Origin: Linnemannia schmuckeri | Lineage: Eukaryota; Mortierellomycota; Mortierellomycetes; Mortierellales; Mortierellaceae | Direction: 5' to 3' | DNA: 64,000 nt | NCBI GenBank assembly: GCA_029449235.1 | Contig: JANATG010000001.1 | Coordinates: forward strand, 1,550,001-1,614,000 | Part shown: positions 37,501 through 47,536 of the stretch, in pieces | How the letters are laid out: the number at the start of each line of letters is the position of its first letter | Position numbering within the stretch: the first letter of the stretch is position 1 | Notes under the pieces: model-generated | Told to the model about the DNA's origin: nothing | Database searches by the model: none | What the model saw: only the letters and a program-made list of their open reading frames with translations | Program-made: the position numbers and the translations under genes

Positions 37501-38161
37501 TTTGTCTTTCCTCCACTCCAATCGACTCTCTTTTCTCTCTCTTTCTCTCTCTCTCCCTCTTACCCTCCTGTCTTCCTCCTCCTATCCTCGTATTCCATCC
37601 CAGTCATTTCTATCTCTCCCTCAGGAACAATTTCTCTCTCCTCTCCCACACTCATCATCCTCGTTTACCTTCCCTCCTTCCACTCTCGACACACAAGCTT
37701 ACACCCTTGTTTCTCTCTTTATCTTTTTGATCCTTCACTTTCCTATTTTTTGTCCCTTTTTTTTCGTCTTTTGTTGTCTTACCGCAAGCTTTAACCCCTC
37801 ACTTTTTACATCCACAGAACGAACGATCTCTATACCATCAACCGCTTTCTCCTACCTTTGACCACTAATTCTACTCATTCACTCGCCATCCTCTACCGCC
37901 TTGTTCCACTTTTTTTTTTTTTTTTTTTTTTTTTTTTAGGCAATGATACATTCTCTTCATCGACCTTAACATCGCCCTTGTTCCTTTCTTCAATTTCTAC
38001 ACGCACCGTTCACTCTCCGCTATTTCAAACACATAAAAAGTTCTCAAAACTACCACTACCATTTTTCCACGATCCAGATGTCAAGTAGTCCCCGCTGAAC
38101 CTTCCTCGGAGACCTTGTGCGCGATTCTTACCTCAGCAACCCTCAAACACATAATCCCAGT
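34159..38161. other. 4-kb gene-poor spacer
   Basis: No convincing coding sequence. It holds the ERG9 leader (to about 34400) and a poly(A) tract of ~28 nt near 34492-34520. A C-rich block (34595-35297, listed separately) may be a solo LTR. The sequence at 35.3-37.1 kb shows nothing recognised. After a poly(A) run near 37259, a long C/T-rich leader of the next gene (37.35-38.1 kb) includes ~27 T at 37911-37937. Confidence 0.5.
34595..35297. repeat. Candidate degenerate solo LTR
   Basis: Starts TGTCAGGA and ends near TCCTGAC (35290-35296), a near-perfect short terminal inverted pair of the kind seen in gypsy-type LTRs. An internal TATAAATA stands at 34843-34850. Base composition is clearly more C-rich than the flanks. 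There is no internal retrotransposon coding sequence and I see no target-site duplication, so the call is weak. An open frame of 121 codons inside (34943-35308) shows no protein features I trust. Confidence 0.25.
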
Positions 38162-40175
38162 ATGACTGTAAGAGGACAAGGAGGAGGACGAGAGGACGAG
38201 GCAAGCGACGAGAGAGCTAGTAGTGAAGGAGGCTCAGAATCAACACAACTTTCGATCGATCGATGGCGGCCGAAAAAGCAGACGTCGTCTCACCTTCTGA
38301 CTGCAACCAATACTTCGTCTGAACCCACGCCGTTAACCTGGTATGGCTCCTTAGCCAAGAGTCATTCTCCATCCGTCATTCCAGTAGCTCGACCATCTTC
38401 CCCAGTCCTACCATTACCTTGGACATCAACCGAAAGCAGTCAAACCACTTCACCAAGGTCCTCTCTCTCTCCTTTTCCCCACTCATTCCACCCGCACGAA
38501 TCCCCTCCAACACGGACCGTCACTCCCATATCGTCCTCCTCATCATCACTCACACCAACCTCAGGGCGCCACCAGTCGATTCCAATTTCTTTTTTGATCC
38601 ATCCAACCTCTGAATCCCCACAACGACCCACATCCTTTTCATCCCTGCCTATACCTCATCCCACTTTTCCATCACCGCCAACAAACCAATCGGAGCGGCC
38701 TCCATCGGTACAATTTCCTCCTCGAAAACTCAAAGACTATGAAGAAAACGAGAACTATGTTCCGTTAACGACATACAGGGCTCGCAATTACACCCCTCGG
38801 TCTTCGAGACCATCAAGGTCGTCTTCAGTCGATCCAGCAAAGTTCAGCTCCGCGGCAACCCATGCACATATACCGACTCAGCACTGTTGGGGAGCATCCG
38901 AAAGTGAGCATTTAAGGGACATTGAAGCACCGCATCTTAAACAACACGACCCTATGTCATTCTCCGATCAGACTCCAGCAACGTCCTCTTGCTCTCGCTC
39001 GAGGAGTTCTTTCTACACGGATGCAGATAGTGAGATGCGTCAAGCAGAAGAGAAAGAGGAGAGTGCAAGTGAACAGAGTGATCCCGATACAACTGACGGC
39101 CAAGCCAGCGAGGCGGATACAGGCGAGCCAGCTTTTTTACCAAAGGCAGCATCTGACCGAAGGACAAGCAATCCGAGCTTGAAAACCACCAAGACTGGCA
39201 AGATCCGACATAGGTCAAGGAAGATTGGAGTGAACAAGAAATCGACCGCCTATAACCGATTCCTGCAGCAGAGGAGTAAAGTTCTCGCAGAGCAGCTCCC
39301 AAACTTGACGCCACAACAGGTACTGTACTCATTTTATCATAATACCGAACACCAAAACATGATGGCAATTGAGAAAGATAAATCAAAAAAAAAACTTCAG
39401 CACAAACAAGAGCACCATTTGGCAAATGGCTGTATTCCGAGCACCTAGCTCAACTCATGACCATATTTTCTTTCTTCTTTTCTTTCATTCAATTTTGGCG
39501 CCACTGTAACCATTTTTTTTTCTTTCGTCCTTGAAGTTACATGGCTTGGGTTAGTATTAAAAAATGCGTCTTGGAGGGGTAGACTGCGCATGGATCTTGG
39601 TATTAGAAGCGTAATACAAAAGAAAACAATGTATGAGCTGTGAGAATCACCCATGATCCCGCGTGCATGCATGCGAGTTGACGCATGAGTGGCGGTTACG
39701 TTGAGAGGGAAAACTCAGATGAGGCTGAAGCTTTGATACGCAAACAACATGATCGACGATCAACCCAAATGAAACACGCATCCAGTCACATTTTGGCGAA
39801 TGATTTTATTAATCAACTTGATTTTTTTACTGCTTCATTCACGGAGTAGCAGCTAAGGTCTATTGTTTTGCAAATGAGCTCTATTTAATTAACATTTCAT
39901 CGCGCTCCTTCATTGTTCCTCTCTTTTTGGTTTTCGTTGCACAGCGTATGAAACGGATTGCCGAGGAATGGGCTGTCTCCGAGAAGAACCAACATAAGAC
40001 ACGGCGGAAAAGCCGCTTCCTTGGTCCAAATAGCGAGCTGCCCCTTCCCTCCATACCCTCCTCGAATGCCTCCGCTTCGACCACCCCGGCCATCCCCACC
40101 GCCGCAGCCTCCGCTACCCCTTCCATCACCGGTATAACTGGCCTGGATAATGCTAGCCCTGACCACACCAGCTGA
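38162..40175 (+). CDS. Protein with C-terminal HMG-box/YABBY-like motif
   Basis: Two exons, 38162-39319 and 39945-40175, joined in phase 0 (CAG|GTACTG ... TGCACAG), 462 residues. Residues 1-355 are low complexity, rich in Ser, Pro and Thr, with an acidic stretch (~300-340) and a basic stretch KTGKIRHRSRKIGVNKK. The C-terminal part reads STAYNRFLQQRSKVLAEQLP, then NLTPQQ | RMKRIAEEWAVSEKN. This fits an HMG-box/YABBY-like helix set (YNRF ... ER..IA.EW) at ~361-405, interrupted by the 625-nt intron. The rest is a tail rich in Ala, Ser, Thr and Pro. It is probably a nuclear DNA-binding or regulatory protein, but only this short motif supports that. The start is the first ATG after the C/T-rich leader. 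Confidence 0.65.
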
Positions 40176-41534
40176 AGTGTTTGCATCTTGCTCTCCCTGA
40201 TTTTTTCAGGTGTCAAGAAGTGAAATCAAGATTTCTGCAAGCAGCAGCAGGAGCAAGTCCTCCCCCTGTTCACAGCCAAAAAAAAAAAAAAAAATCAATG
40301 CGGTCTCAGGTCGACACTCAATCCTCTTCCGATGGTGCAATGAAAAAAACCACACACACAAGAATTAGAGCAAAATCTCTATTCATTCCCCTAAGAGCAT
40401 CATTCACCTTATTACAACCATCAACTTTTTAATAGTAATCTTTTCGACAAACAAAGCGAATCCCGCCCTAATTGACTTCTCTCTCCATCATCCATTTTTT
40501 TAGGCCTCATTTTGTTTTCATTTCGCTTTTTCATGGCCATCTTGCAAAATAAAACAAAAGGCACAACAGCAAAACAAAAGATTAAACAAAATCAAAAAGA
40601 GCGCATACTGTCGAGAAATACATGCATGCATGCATGTATGTTTGCATGGTCATACCTTTTTTCATCATGGTGTATGCGCGCATTCACGGGTTGGGATAGG
40701 GGACGGAGAAATGAAAAATCACAGACATAGATGCAGACATATTTTCTCCTTCCCTCTGTCTCTCTCTCTTCGAGGACCAAACAAAAAAAAACTAAAGCCA
40801 ATAGCCTGCTGCATCGCGCCTTGTTGGTCTTTTTGTTGGAGTGTCCTGTCCTTTACGAACAGTCTTGTCATACAAATGCTCACTTTTTTCAATATTTTTG
40901 TCGATGTTGCATCGTACTCATTTTGCACCAATAAGAAAATGTTACGCCAGAGAAGAGGAGCAAAGAGGAGAGAAAAATGGAAAGGAAAAAGGGTAATAGG
41001 AGCATAGGAGCAATTGGAATGCATCCAGCACACTTGCTGCAAAGCTCACACACCATCACCATGACAGCCATGGAACGTAGTTTTTTTTTTGCGCTTTACT
41101 TTTCTTTTGGAGCAATTGTTTCTTTTCAACCTCAGATAAAACTATGCGAGAATAAAGCACTGCGGCATGCTTTTCATTCCGTCCTCGTTTTCCCTCTCCC
41201 CACAATTCCGAACTCGATTGTAACAGTGGCAAAGTTGGATGGAGTACTGCATAAGAGAACTAACATGTCTTTTTTTTTTTGTTCGTATTCTCATTCTCAA
41301 AATAAGTAGCTGGAAAGATGATTCGGGGTATCATACCTTTTTTTCTCTTGTTGTTGCTGTCCTGTGAGCCTCGCATCCTTTTATGGATATGAACACTGCT
41401 CAAAACAGAGAAGGAAGAAGGAAAAAAATGAAAGAAAGTATTTGGCAGCTAAGACAAAAAAAACGTGAGCGTAGGTAAAAAAGTGGGTGACACGATAATC
41501 TATGATTGCTTGATTTTTCCAGAACGTCAAAAAC

Positions 41535-41569
<35 letters not shown>

Positions 41570-42918
41570 TTGAACGACATCCTTATGTATGTGTGTGTAT
41601 TTTGTTTTTCTTACAGTTGTCTCTTCAAACAACCTTGGATGATACTGAACGAGGAGTACATTTGTTGGTTTGTAGACTCTTTGATGCCTGACCTCACGGA
41701 GTCTGTATGCCGTTGTTCATTTACGAAACACCCAGAGCATTCATAGCAAAAAATTGAGATACGAACAAATAAAAAAACGTGGCACGGAGAATAATGGGTG
41801 GAGGGGAGCACATCCAGGTGAACGAAGGCCTTGGAGAGGGGGTTTTGGTATCCTTGAGACTTTTATCGCTAATAATTCAAAAAAAAACCTATTACACGAC
41901 GATATCCGCCCAACTCGTTATTTTCATTTTTTTTGTGGTTGTAGTTGTGCTCTCCCTCGCACTCCCTCTCTCTTTCTCTCTTTCATAGCTATCGGCAGCT
42001 CTTAGGCGATAGAATTCTAAAGTATTGGATAGAGGAATTGGGCGAAAAAAAATAATAACATCGACGACAATAAGTTTGAGGCGAATTGATGGCGTAGAGA
42101 AGTAAATGAGGTTCAAACACATGGTCTAGAACAAATCCTTTACCTCCACACGTCCATGAGAGTACTTGCGGGTTTTTTTTGTTGGGACAACTTTTTGCTC
42201 TCTTCATACCTTCAATTGCCACGGAGCATACCTTTTTGTTGCTCTTCGTCGTTTGGTTCGGAGTAATTTATTGCAAAAAACGTGAAAACATGGGCCTGAG
42301 AGAAAAATAAAAAAGCGAATACGTTTATTTTTTTAAACAGATGCCGTGTTTACGACCAATCTGTTTGGTCCTAACAGCTTTCGAATGCCAGACATTTTTG
42401 TTTATTTTTTAATGTCTTTTGACGCAATTTTCTTTTTTGGTTCTTATTCATTAGGTCGAGGTCTCTGCGCACCATGGTCAAGGACAACATTTTGAAGGGG
42501 TTTTTTTTCTTTTTTGAATGTATGAATGGCTTTGATACTTGGACGTATTGGCTGATGCGCATTCCATTCTCAACGAAGAGTGGTGGCATATTACAAGGCG
42601 GCCAAGGTTTTCATTTCTTTATTTCGATGCTCTTTTTTGACAGCGAAAACAACCAAGAAAAAAGCTCAATTGCTCCTTTTTTTTAATCAAACGTTCTTCA
42701 AACATGCAAGTCGCTCAATGCTTTGTCTTTTTCTCCGTGCTTGAACTGGCGTAATTTGGTCTAAACGTCTGTCGAGTTGTGTACAGTAGTTCTGAGAAGC
42801 TACAGCGCTTTCCAAGACTGCATCAAGGTTATATGAGTGGAAGCATAATCAAAAGTTTACCCTTTTTTTATTTTCAGAGATTTTTTCTCAGGCACCATTC
42901 ATCCTCGAGATATTGTCA
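40176..42918. other. Intergenic spacer before the retroelement cluster
   Basis: No gene seen in 2.7 kb. Poly(A) tracts lie at about 40278-40295 and 41529-41567; the second is about 39 A and might be a retroelement tail, but no element body is recognisable next to it. A short CATG repeat lies at 40621-40640. Confidence 0.5.
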
Positions 42919-43204
42919 CTGGAACGTCCATGGATCCACGCGCGGCCGATAAGCGGCTGTTGGACAGTTTATTGGGAAGGAGGAGGTTGTCATTAATGGA
43001 GAGGATGGGAAGAATTCTTTTCATTCGTATCTAGTTTTATTACTTTCCATTAAAGTTGTGAGGAGCAGCGGCAATTGTTGCGCAGAGCCAGGTTATGGAC
43101 CGGACTGCGACTGGTAGATGGCTCTTGGAAGAGTTTGGTATACAGCCCCTTTCGCTATCGAATGCCTTTCTTGGGCTTTTCACTGGAGAAATAAAATTGC
43201 GTAC

Positions 43205-43236
<32 letters not shown>
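42919..43236 (+). mobile_element. 5'-truncated LINE 3' fragment with poly(A) tail
   Basis: The last 34 codons of a LINE ORF (ATG at 42930 in this reading, TAG 43032-43034; LLDSLLGRRRLSLMERMGRI) are followed by a 3' UTR ending in GAAATAAAATTGCGTACC and a run of 31 A (43206-43236). The same protein end and UTR occur on the minus strand at 44090-44800, so both belong to one family. Similarity begins abruptly near 42919, as expected for 5' truncation during target-primed reverse transcription. No clear target-site duplication. Confidence 0.8.
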
Positions 43237-43238
<2 letters not shown>

Positions 43239-43254
43239 AAAAAGGCGATGTTCA

Positions 43255-43455
43255 TTTTTTTTATACGCGATTTATTTCTCCAGCGGACAGCAACATGGTG
43301 TTCAATTCCATGAAAGACATAAAAAGACTATCTAGAGGAAGATGCCATGGCCTCCATCTACTAGTCACAGTTCGTATAAGGATCCTAATGCCCGGACGAC
43401 TCTGCGCAACAATCCCTGTTGCTCATCACAACAAAAACGGAAGAAAATACAAGGC
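43255..43455 (-). mobile_element. Older, diverged LINE 3' UTR fragment
   Basis: On the minus strand it shares scattered blocks with the LINE 3' end: CTCTGCGCAACAAT (43401 region), CACAGT/CATCTACTAGT near the middle, and TATTTCTCCAG next to a short T run (43255-43262). It is much more diverged than the other two copies, suggesting an older insertion or a related subfamily. It lies tail to tail with the plus-strand fragment ending at 43236. Confidence 0.5.
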
Positions 43456-43546
43456 TATCTATCCAGTTATTACTCTCTACTAAACACCTTTGTCTGAACA
43501 ACCAGGAGATAGCTCAAGCGCTCTCTTCCTAATGTTGTTTCTCAAG

Positions 43547-43579
<33 letters not shown>

Positions 43580-43996
43580 GCCTCTGACATGGCCTATCTG
43601 TGCAGTACACGATATTTTTTTTAATCTAAGTCTTGACTAGGTGCGCGTACTTATTTTGCACAGAGGCATTTTTAGTATGCTTGTGCAGGAAGCCGGTTAC
43701 CCGACAGAATGTACTTGAGCACTTGAAAGGTTGGTCTAAGCGGTCCGCCGTTGTTGGCAGGCTCCACACGGCATTCCGACTGGCTCATCACCAGAGTAAC
43801 GTAGCCATATAGTGGGCATACTCACTCTGTCCATGCACTTGTGTGCGTCTGAGAACTATTTCATCTCAGGCCTCCTGGGCAGGGGAGACTAGCGCAATAC
43901 CGTCAAATCCTAATTGAGCGTGTCTTCGTAGGTCTGAACCCACGACCCTCGCGCTGAGAGGGGGAAGCTTTACCAACTTGGTGGGCTCGCCCGCCC
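43547..43996 (-). mobile_element. tRNA-derived SINE, copy A
   Basis: Minus-strand copy, head at 43996 (GGGCGGGCGAGCCC), tail a run of 27 A on its own strand (plus-strand T 43547-43573). It carries the same A-box-like CCAAGTTGGTAAAGC and B-box-like GGTTCAGACC as copies B and C and differs from them by only a few bases. Unlike B and C it has no visible target-site duplication, so one flank may have been exchanged or lost. Confidence 0.8.
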
Positions 43997-44014
43997 AGCA
44001 ACTATCGACGTCGC

Positions 44015-44024
44015 TCATCACGAC

Positions 44025-44027
<3 letters not shown>
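44015..44027. repeat. LINE target-site duplication, left copy
   Basis: TCATCACGACGCC, identical to 45925-45937, directly beside the LINE poly(T). Confidence 0.85.
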
Positions 44028-44089
<62 letters not shown>

Positions 44090-44182
44090 CGTACGCAATT
44101 TTATTTCTCCAGTGAAAAGCCCAAGAAAGCCATTCGATAGTGAAAGGAGCTACATACCAAACTCTTCCAAGAGCCATCCACC

Positions 44183-44198
44183 AGTCGCAGTCCGGTCC
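44183..44198. repeat. SINE B target-site duplication, left
   Basis: AGTCGCAGTCCGGTCC; identical partner at 44655-44670. Confidence 0.88.
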
Positions 44199-44621
44199 GG
44201 CGGGCGAGCCCACCAAGTTGGTAAAGCTTCCCCCTCTCAGCGCGAGGGTCGTGGGTTCAGACCTACGAAGACACGCTCAATTAGGATTTGACGGTATTGC
44301 GCTAGTCTCCCCTGCCCAGGAGGCCTGAGATGAAATAGTTCTCAGACGCACACAAGTGCATGGACAGAGTGAGTATGCCCACTATATGGCTACGTTACTC
44401 TGGTGATGAGCCAGTCGGAATGCCGTGTGGAGCCTGCCAACAACGGCGGACCGCTTAGACCAACCTTTCAAGTGCTCAAGTACATTCTGTCGGGTAACCG
44501 GCTTCCTGCACAAGCATACTAAAATGCCTCTGTGCAAAATAAGTACGCGCACCTAGTTAAGACTTAGATTAAAAAAAATATCGTGTACTGCACAGATAGG
44601 CCATGTCAGAGGCAATTCTAG

Positions 44622-44654
<33 letters not shown>
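44199..44654 (+). mobile_element. tRNA-derived SINE, copy B (nested in LINE)
   Basis: About 456 bp, plus strand. The 5' head resembles a tRNA: A-box-like region at 44211-44227, an anticodon-arm-like CCCTC/GAGGG stem, and B-box GGTTCAGACC at 44254-44263. The spacing suits a polymerase III internal promoter. An unrelated body of about 350 bp follows and the element ends in a poly(A) of about 33. It is flanked by the exact 16-bp duplication AGTCGCAGTCCGGTCC (44183-44198 and 44655-44670), which is LINE 3' UTR sequence. Confidence 0.88.
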
Positions 44655-44658
<4 letters not shown>

Positions 44659-44670
44659 GCAGTCCGGTCC
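44655..44670. repeat. SINE B target-site duplication, right
   Basis: AGTCGCAGTCCGGTCC, directly after the SINE poly(A); the LINE UTR resumes after it. The first A could belong to the tail. Confidence 0.88.
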
Positions 44671-45437
44671 ACAACCTGGCTCTGCGCAACAATTGCCGCT
44701 GCTCCTCACAGCTTCAATAGAAGAAAATAAAACTAAACACGAAGAAAAGGAATTCTTCCCATCCTCTCCATTAATGACAATCTTCTCCTTCCCAACAAAC
44801 TATCCAGCAACCGCTCATCGGCCGCGCGTGGATCCATGGACGCTCCAGGGCAGCGCCCATTCTCATGTGTGGCTAGCGAAGCGCCACACGGGCAAAAACC
44901 ATCTTGTGTGATGTAGCCGTATCCCTGACTCCAGTCACCTCGGGGACCTGTGTACTTGGAGGTCTTGTTCTTGACGGAGATGCCTTGTGTCTGCTCCCAC
45001 GCGATCGTCGCGGAGCACCGAGGCTTCCATATCAACTCCGAAGCCTGCGCCTCCAGGTAGCCAACAAACCTATGCAAAACTGTCTTGGCGATGGACTGTG
45101 GGGTTCGGAAAACCGCGGACCATTCAGTTAACATACTCTTGGGGGTGATACCGCGAAGGAGGTCCGAGACACTCCACTTGGGGTTCTCATCACGATCGGG
45201 AGCAGGACTACCGCTGTGCACGGCTCGAGCTCCACCGATAGAAGAGAATCCTTGAACATGTTCCGCATCCGAGGGCGACTGCCAGTGTATGGGGACCGGC
45301 CTTGGCATCTGGCGTCCATGGGCAATCGCACGATCATATTCACGCTTCCTGACGGCGTTGTAGCTGTTTGTTGCCTGTACACCCCACCCATCAATCCTAT
45401 CCATGGCCTCCTTCCAGATCGTAGTGGTGGTTTCTGC

Positions 45438-45455
45438 AGCAAGGGGACAATTCCA
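45438..45455. repeat. SINE C target-site duplication, left
   Basis: AGCAAGGGGACAATTCCA; identical partner at 45905-45922; the sequence belongs to the LINE ORF. Confidence 0.88.
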
Positions 45456-45904
45456 TTTTTTTTTTTTTTTTTTTTATTTCTAGAATTGCCTCTGACATGG
45501 CCTATCTGTGCAGTACACGATATTTTTTTTAATCTAAGTCTTAACTAGGTGCGCGTACTTATTTTGCACAGAGGCATTTTAGTATGCTTGTGCAGGAAGC
45601 CGGTTACCCGACAGAATGTACTTGAGCACTGGAAAGGTTGGTCTAAGCGGTCCGCCGTTGTTGGCAGGCTCCACACGGCATTCCGACTGGCTCATCACCA
45701 GAGTAACGTAGCCATATAGTGGGCATACTCACTCTGTCCATGCACTTGTGTGCGTCTGAGAACTATTTCATCTCAGGCCTCCTGGGCAGGGGAGACTAGC
45801 GCAATACCGTCAAATCCTAATTGAGCGTGTCTTCGTAGGTCTGAACCCACGACCCTCGCGCTGAGAGGGGGAAGCTTTACCAACTTGGTGGGCTCGCCCG
45901 CCCG
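45456..45904 (-). mobile_element. tRNA-derived SINE, copy C (nested in LINE)
   Basis: About 449 bp on the minus strand, head at 45904 (CGGGCGGGCGAGCCC), tail A-rich with one interruption (plus-strand 45456-45479). Flanked by the exact 18-bp duplication AGCAAGGGGACAATTCCA at 45438-45455 and 45905-45922. Nearly identical to copy B along its whole length, so both inserted recently. Confidence 0.88.
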
Positions 45905-45922
45905 AGCAAGGGGACAATTCCA
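45905..45922. repeat. SINE C target-site duplication, right
   Basis: AGCAAGGGGACAATTCCA, identical to 45438-45455. Confidence 0.88.
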
Positions 45923-45924
45923 GA

Positions 45925-45937
45925 TCATCACGACGCC
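45925..45937. repeat. LINE target-site duplication, right copy
   Basis: TCATCACGACGCC at the truncated 5' end of the LINE, identical to 44015-44027. Confidence 0.85.
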
Positions 45938-46058
45938 ACCAATCTCGGGCCATCTTTTTTTTTCCTGCCATATTCTTTGAGTTTTGTAAATGCTTTTGGT
46001 ATAAATAACAAAAGAAAAACGAAGAACGCCAAGTTCATCACAATATGATTGGTCTGTT

Positions 46059-46131
46059 GCCCCAATAGCGTAGGGGTTATCGCGTTTGTCTTGTAAACAA
46101 GAGGTCCCTGGTTCAAATCCGGGTTGGGGCA
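46059..46131 (+). tRNA. tRNA-Thr (anticodon TGT)
   Basis: Full cloverleaf of 73 nt without intron: acceptor GCCCCAA/TTGGGGC with discriminator A, D stem GCG/CGC, anticodon arm TTTGT-CTTGTAA-ACAAG with T33 and anticodon TGT, variable loop AGGTC, and T arm CCTGG-TTCAAAT-CCGGG. A T run (46163-46167) can serve as terminator. The CCA end is not encoded, as in eukaryotic nuclear tRNA genes. Confidence 0.92.
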
Positions 46132-46644
46132 GATCAGTATCAGTATCAGTTCTCCAGAACATTTTTGCTACGCTTTCTGTAAGCCCTTTTTTTTTTTTTT
46201 TTTTTTTTTTTGCTCTTTATGCCTTGGTTCCTGAAACGCACCAAGGAAAAACATTAGAAATCAGGGCCGTCGGCAGTGTCAGAAATGATCTGGCGCGATT
46301 GGTTTTTGTTATCATGTTTTGGTGCTTTATTTTCATGAAAATAAAATAGGTTCGTTGCATAACGTTGCGTTTGTGGGCATGGCTCTTGGTCGGTCGGTAG
46401 ACGGAGAGGAGGAGAGCGAGCGGGGTGCAGGATTGTTGAGGCTGGGCTGTCAATTGTTGTTGTTTGATGTTGGTTGTATGCGTTATGCTGGGCTGGGCTG
46501 ATAGAAAGGGAGGAGGGGGGGGGGGGTATGATGGTCGGTCCTGTGCCATTCCAGAAAGGCATAAAATCGACATAAAAAAAGATAAATAAACAGAAAGAAG
46601 GGAAAAAAAGGAGCTATCATCCAGCTGATATCTGCCTCCCAACT
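46132..46644. other. Spacer tRNA-cyclin
   Basis: A run of about 25 T at 46187-46211, a G run of about 13 at 46514-46526 and the probable cyclin 3' UTR. No gene supported. Confidence 0.5.
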
Positions 46645-47456
46645 CTAGTTTGATCCTTGAGGTTGAGCCTGTCCTTGCTGCTTGAGCCAAGTCTCGAGAC
46701 TGTGGAGCCAATCCAGATATTCAGCCTCGCTGACATACAGACTAAACTGAACCTGGTTCAGGAATTCCATCTCCATGACGTTGATCTCCTTGACATTGAT
46801 TCCTGTTACATCCGACCAGGTTTTGTTGGTAAACGTGTTATCGTCCAGAAACTTGTTGGCAAGCATGAGCGATACTGTGAAAAGGCGAAACTCTGATCCC
46901 TGTTGTCCATGTATTGATGGGTTGTTCTTCAGCAGCTTCTGGATATATTTCAGCGAGAGTAGGATGACTGATGATGACAGTTGTGTTGCTGATAGTACCT
47001 GTCAATTGAAAATAGTAATACAAATGAGTAAAATGTTAATATTATTATCAAGTTGGTCATACGTTGCCATTGACATCGATTGAATCACTGCCCATTGTTA
47101 GATGGTCAGCCGAGAAATGTGCTATTTGGCTCAAAATACATACCTTCAGGCAGAATTTTCTAAAGGCCGGCCCTGCCGAAGGCGGAACACTTATCCGGTG
47201 CGGAACAACATTGTAGGCGTTACTGGAAGCACCGTTGATGTTGGGTCGAGTGTGCCAAAGGGTATAGACCATCACAGATGCGAATTCCGCAAGTTGGAGA
47301 GTGCTAGTTTGGGGATTGATGACATGCTCCATCGCTCCATTCCTATGGTCCCGCGAATGTTCCCGCTGCTGTTGCGCTTGCTTCTGTGCCTGCTTCTGCT
47401 GTTGCTGTTGTTGTTGTTTCTGTAATTGGTGTTGTTGTTGCTGTTGCTGTAATTGA

Positions 47457-47536
<80 letters not shown>

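Larger units (their letters stand above)
44028..45924 (-). mobile_element. LINE (non-LTR retrotransposon) copy with two nested SINEs
   Basis: Minus-strand, 5'-truncated LINE bounded by the 13-bp target-site duplication GGCGTCGTGATGA (plus-strand positions 44015-44027 and 45925-45937). Its poly(A) tail is a run of 62 (plus-strand T 44028-44089). The element body is split by SINE B (44199-44654) and SINE C (45456-45904). When both are mentally removed, the 3' UTR and the C-terminal ORF become continuous. The 5' boundary stands about 120 bp upstream of a tRNA-Thr gene. Confidence 0.88.
44733..45924 (-). pseudogene. C-terminal fragment of LINE ORF2-like protein, interrupted by SINE C
   Basis: An open frame of about 245 codons runs from the SINE C duplication (45455) to the stop at 44733. 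A few further codons lie beyond the SINE at 45905-45924, so the frame was open before the insertion. It encodes a C-terminal LINE segment: YLEAQASELIWKPRCSATI, WEQTQGISVKNKTS, a Cys/His knuckle CPCGASLATHENGRC, and the end RRRLSLMERMGRIPFLRV. The reverse transcriptase catalytic core is absent (5' truncation). The knuckle and end are typical of non-LTR element C-termini; clade not determined. Confidence 0.75.

Noticed and set aside
43544..45480. Large inverted repeat read as a DNA transposon or palindrome
   Set aside because: The arms are separate SINE copies with poly(A) tails and different target duplications, not terminal repeats of one element.
46217..46711. 164-codon minus-strand frame downstream of the cyclin
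   Set aside because: Overlaps the cyclin end in another frame and has no recognisable features; most likely 3' UTR.
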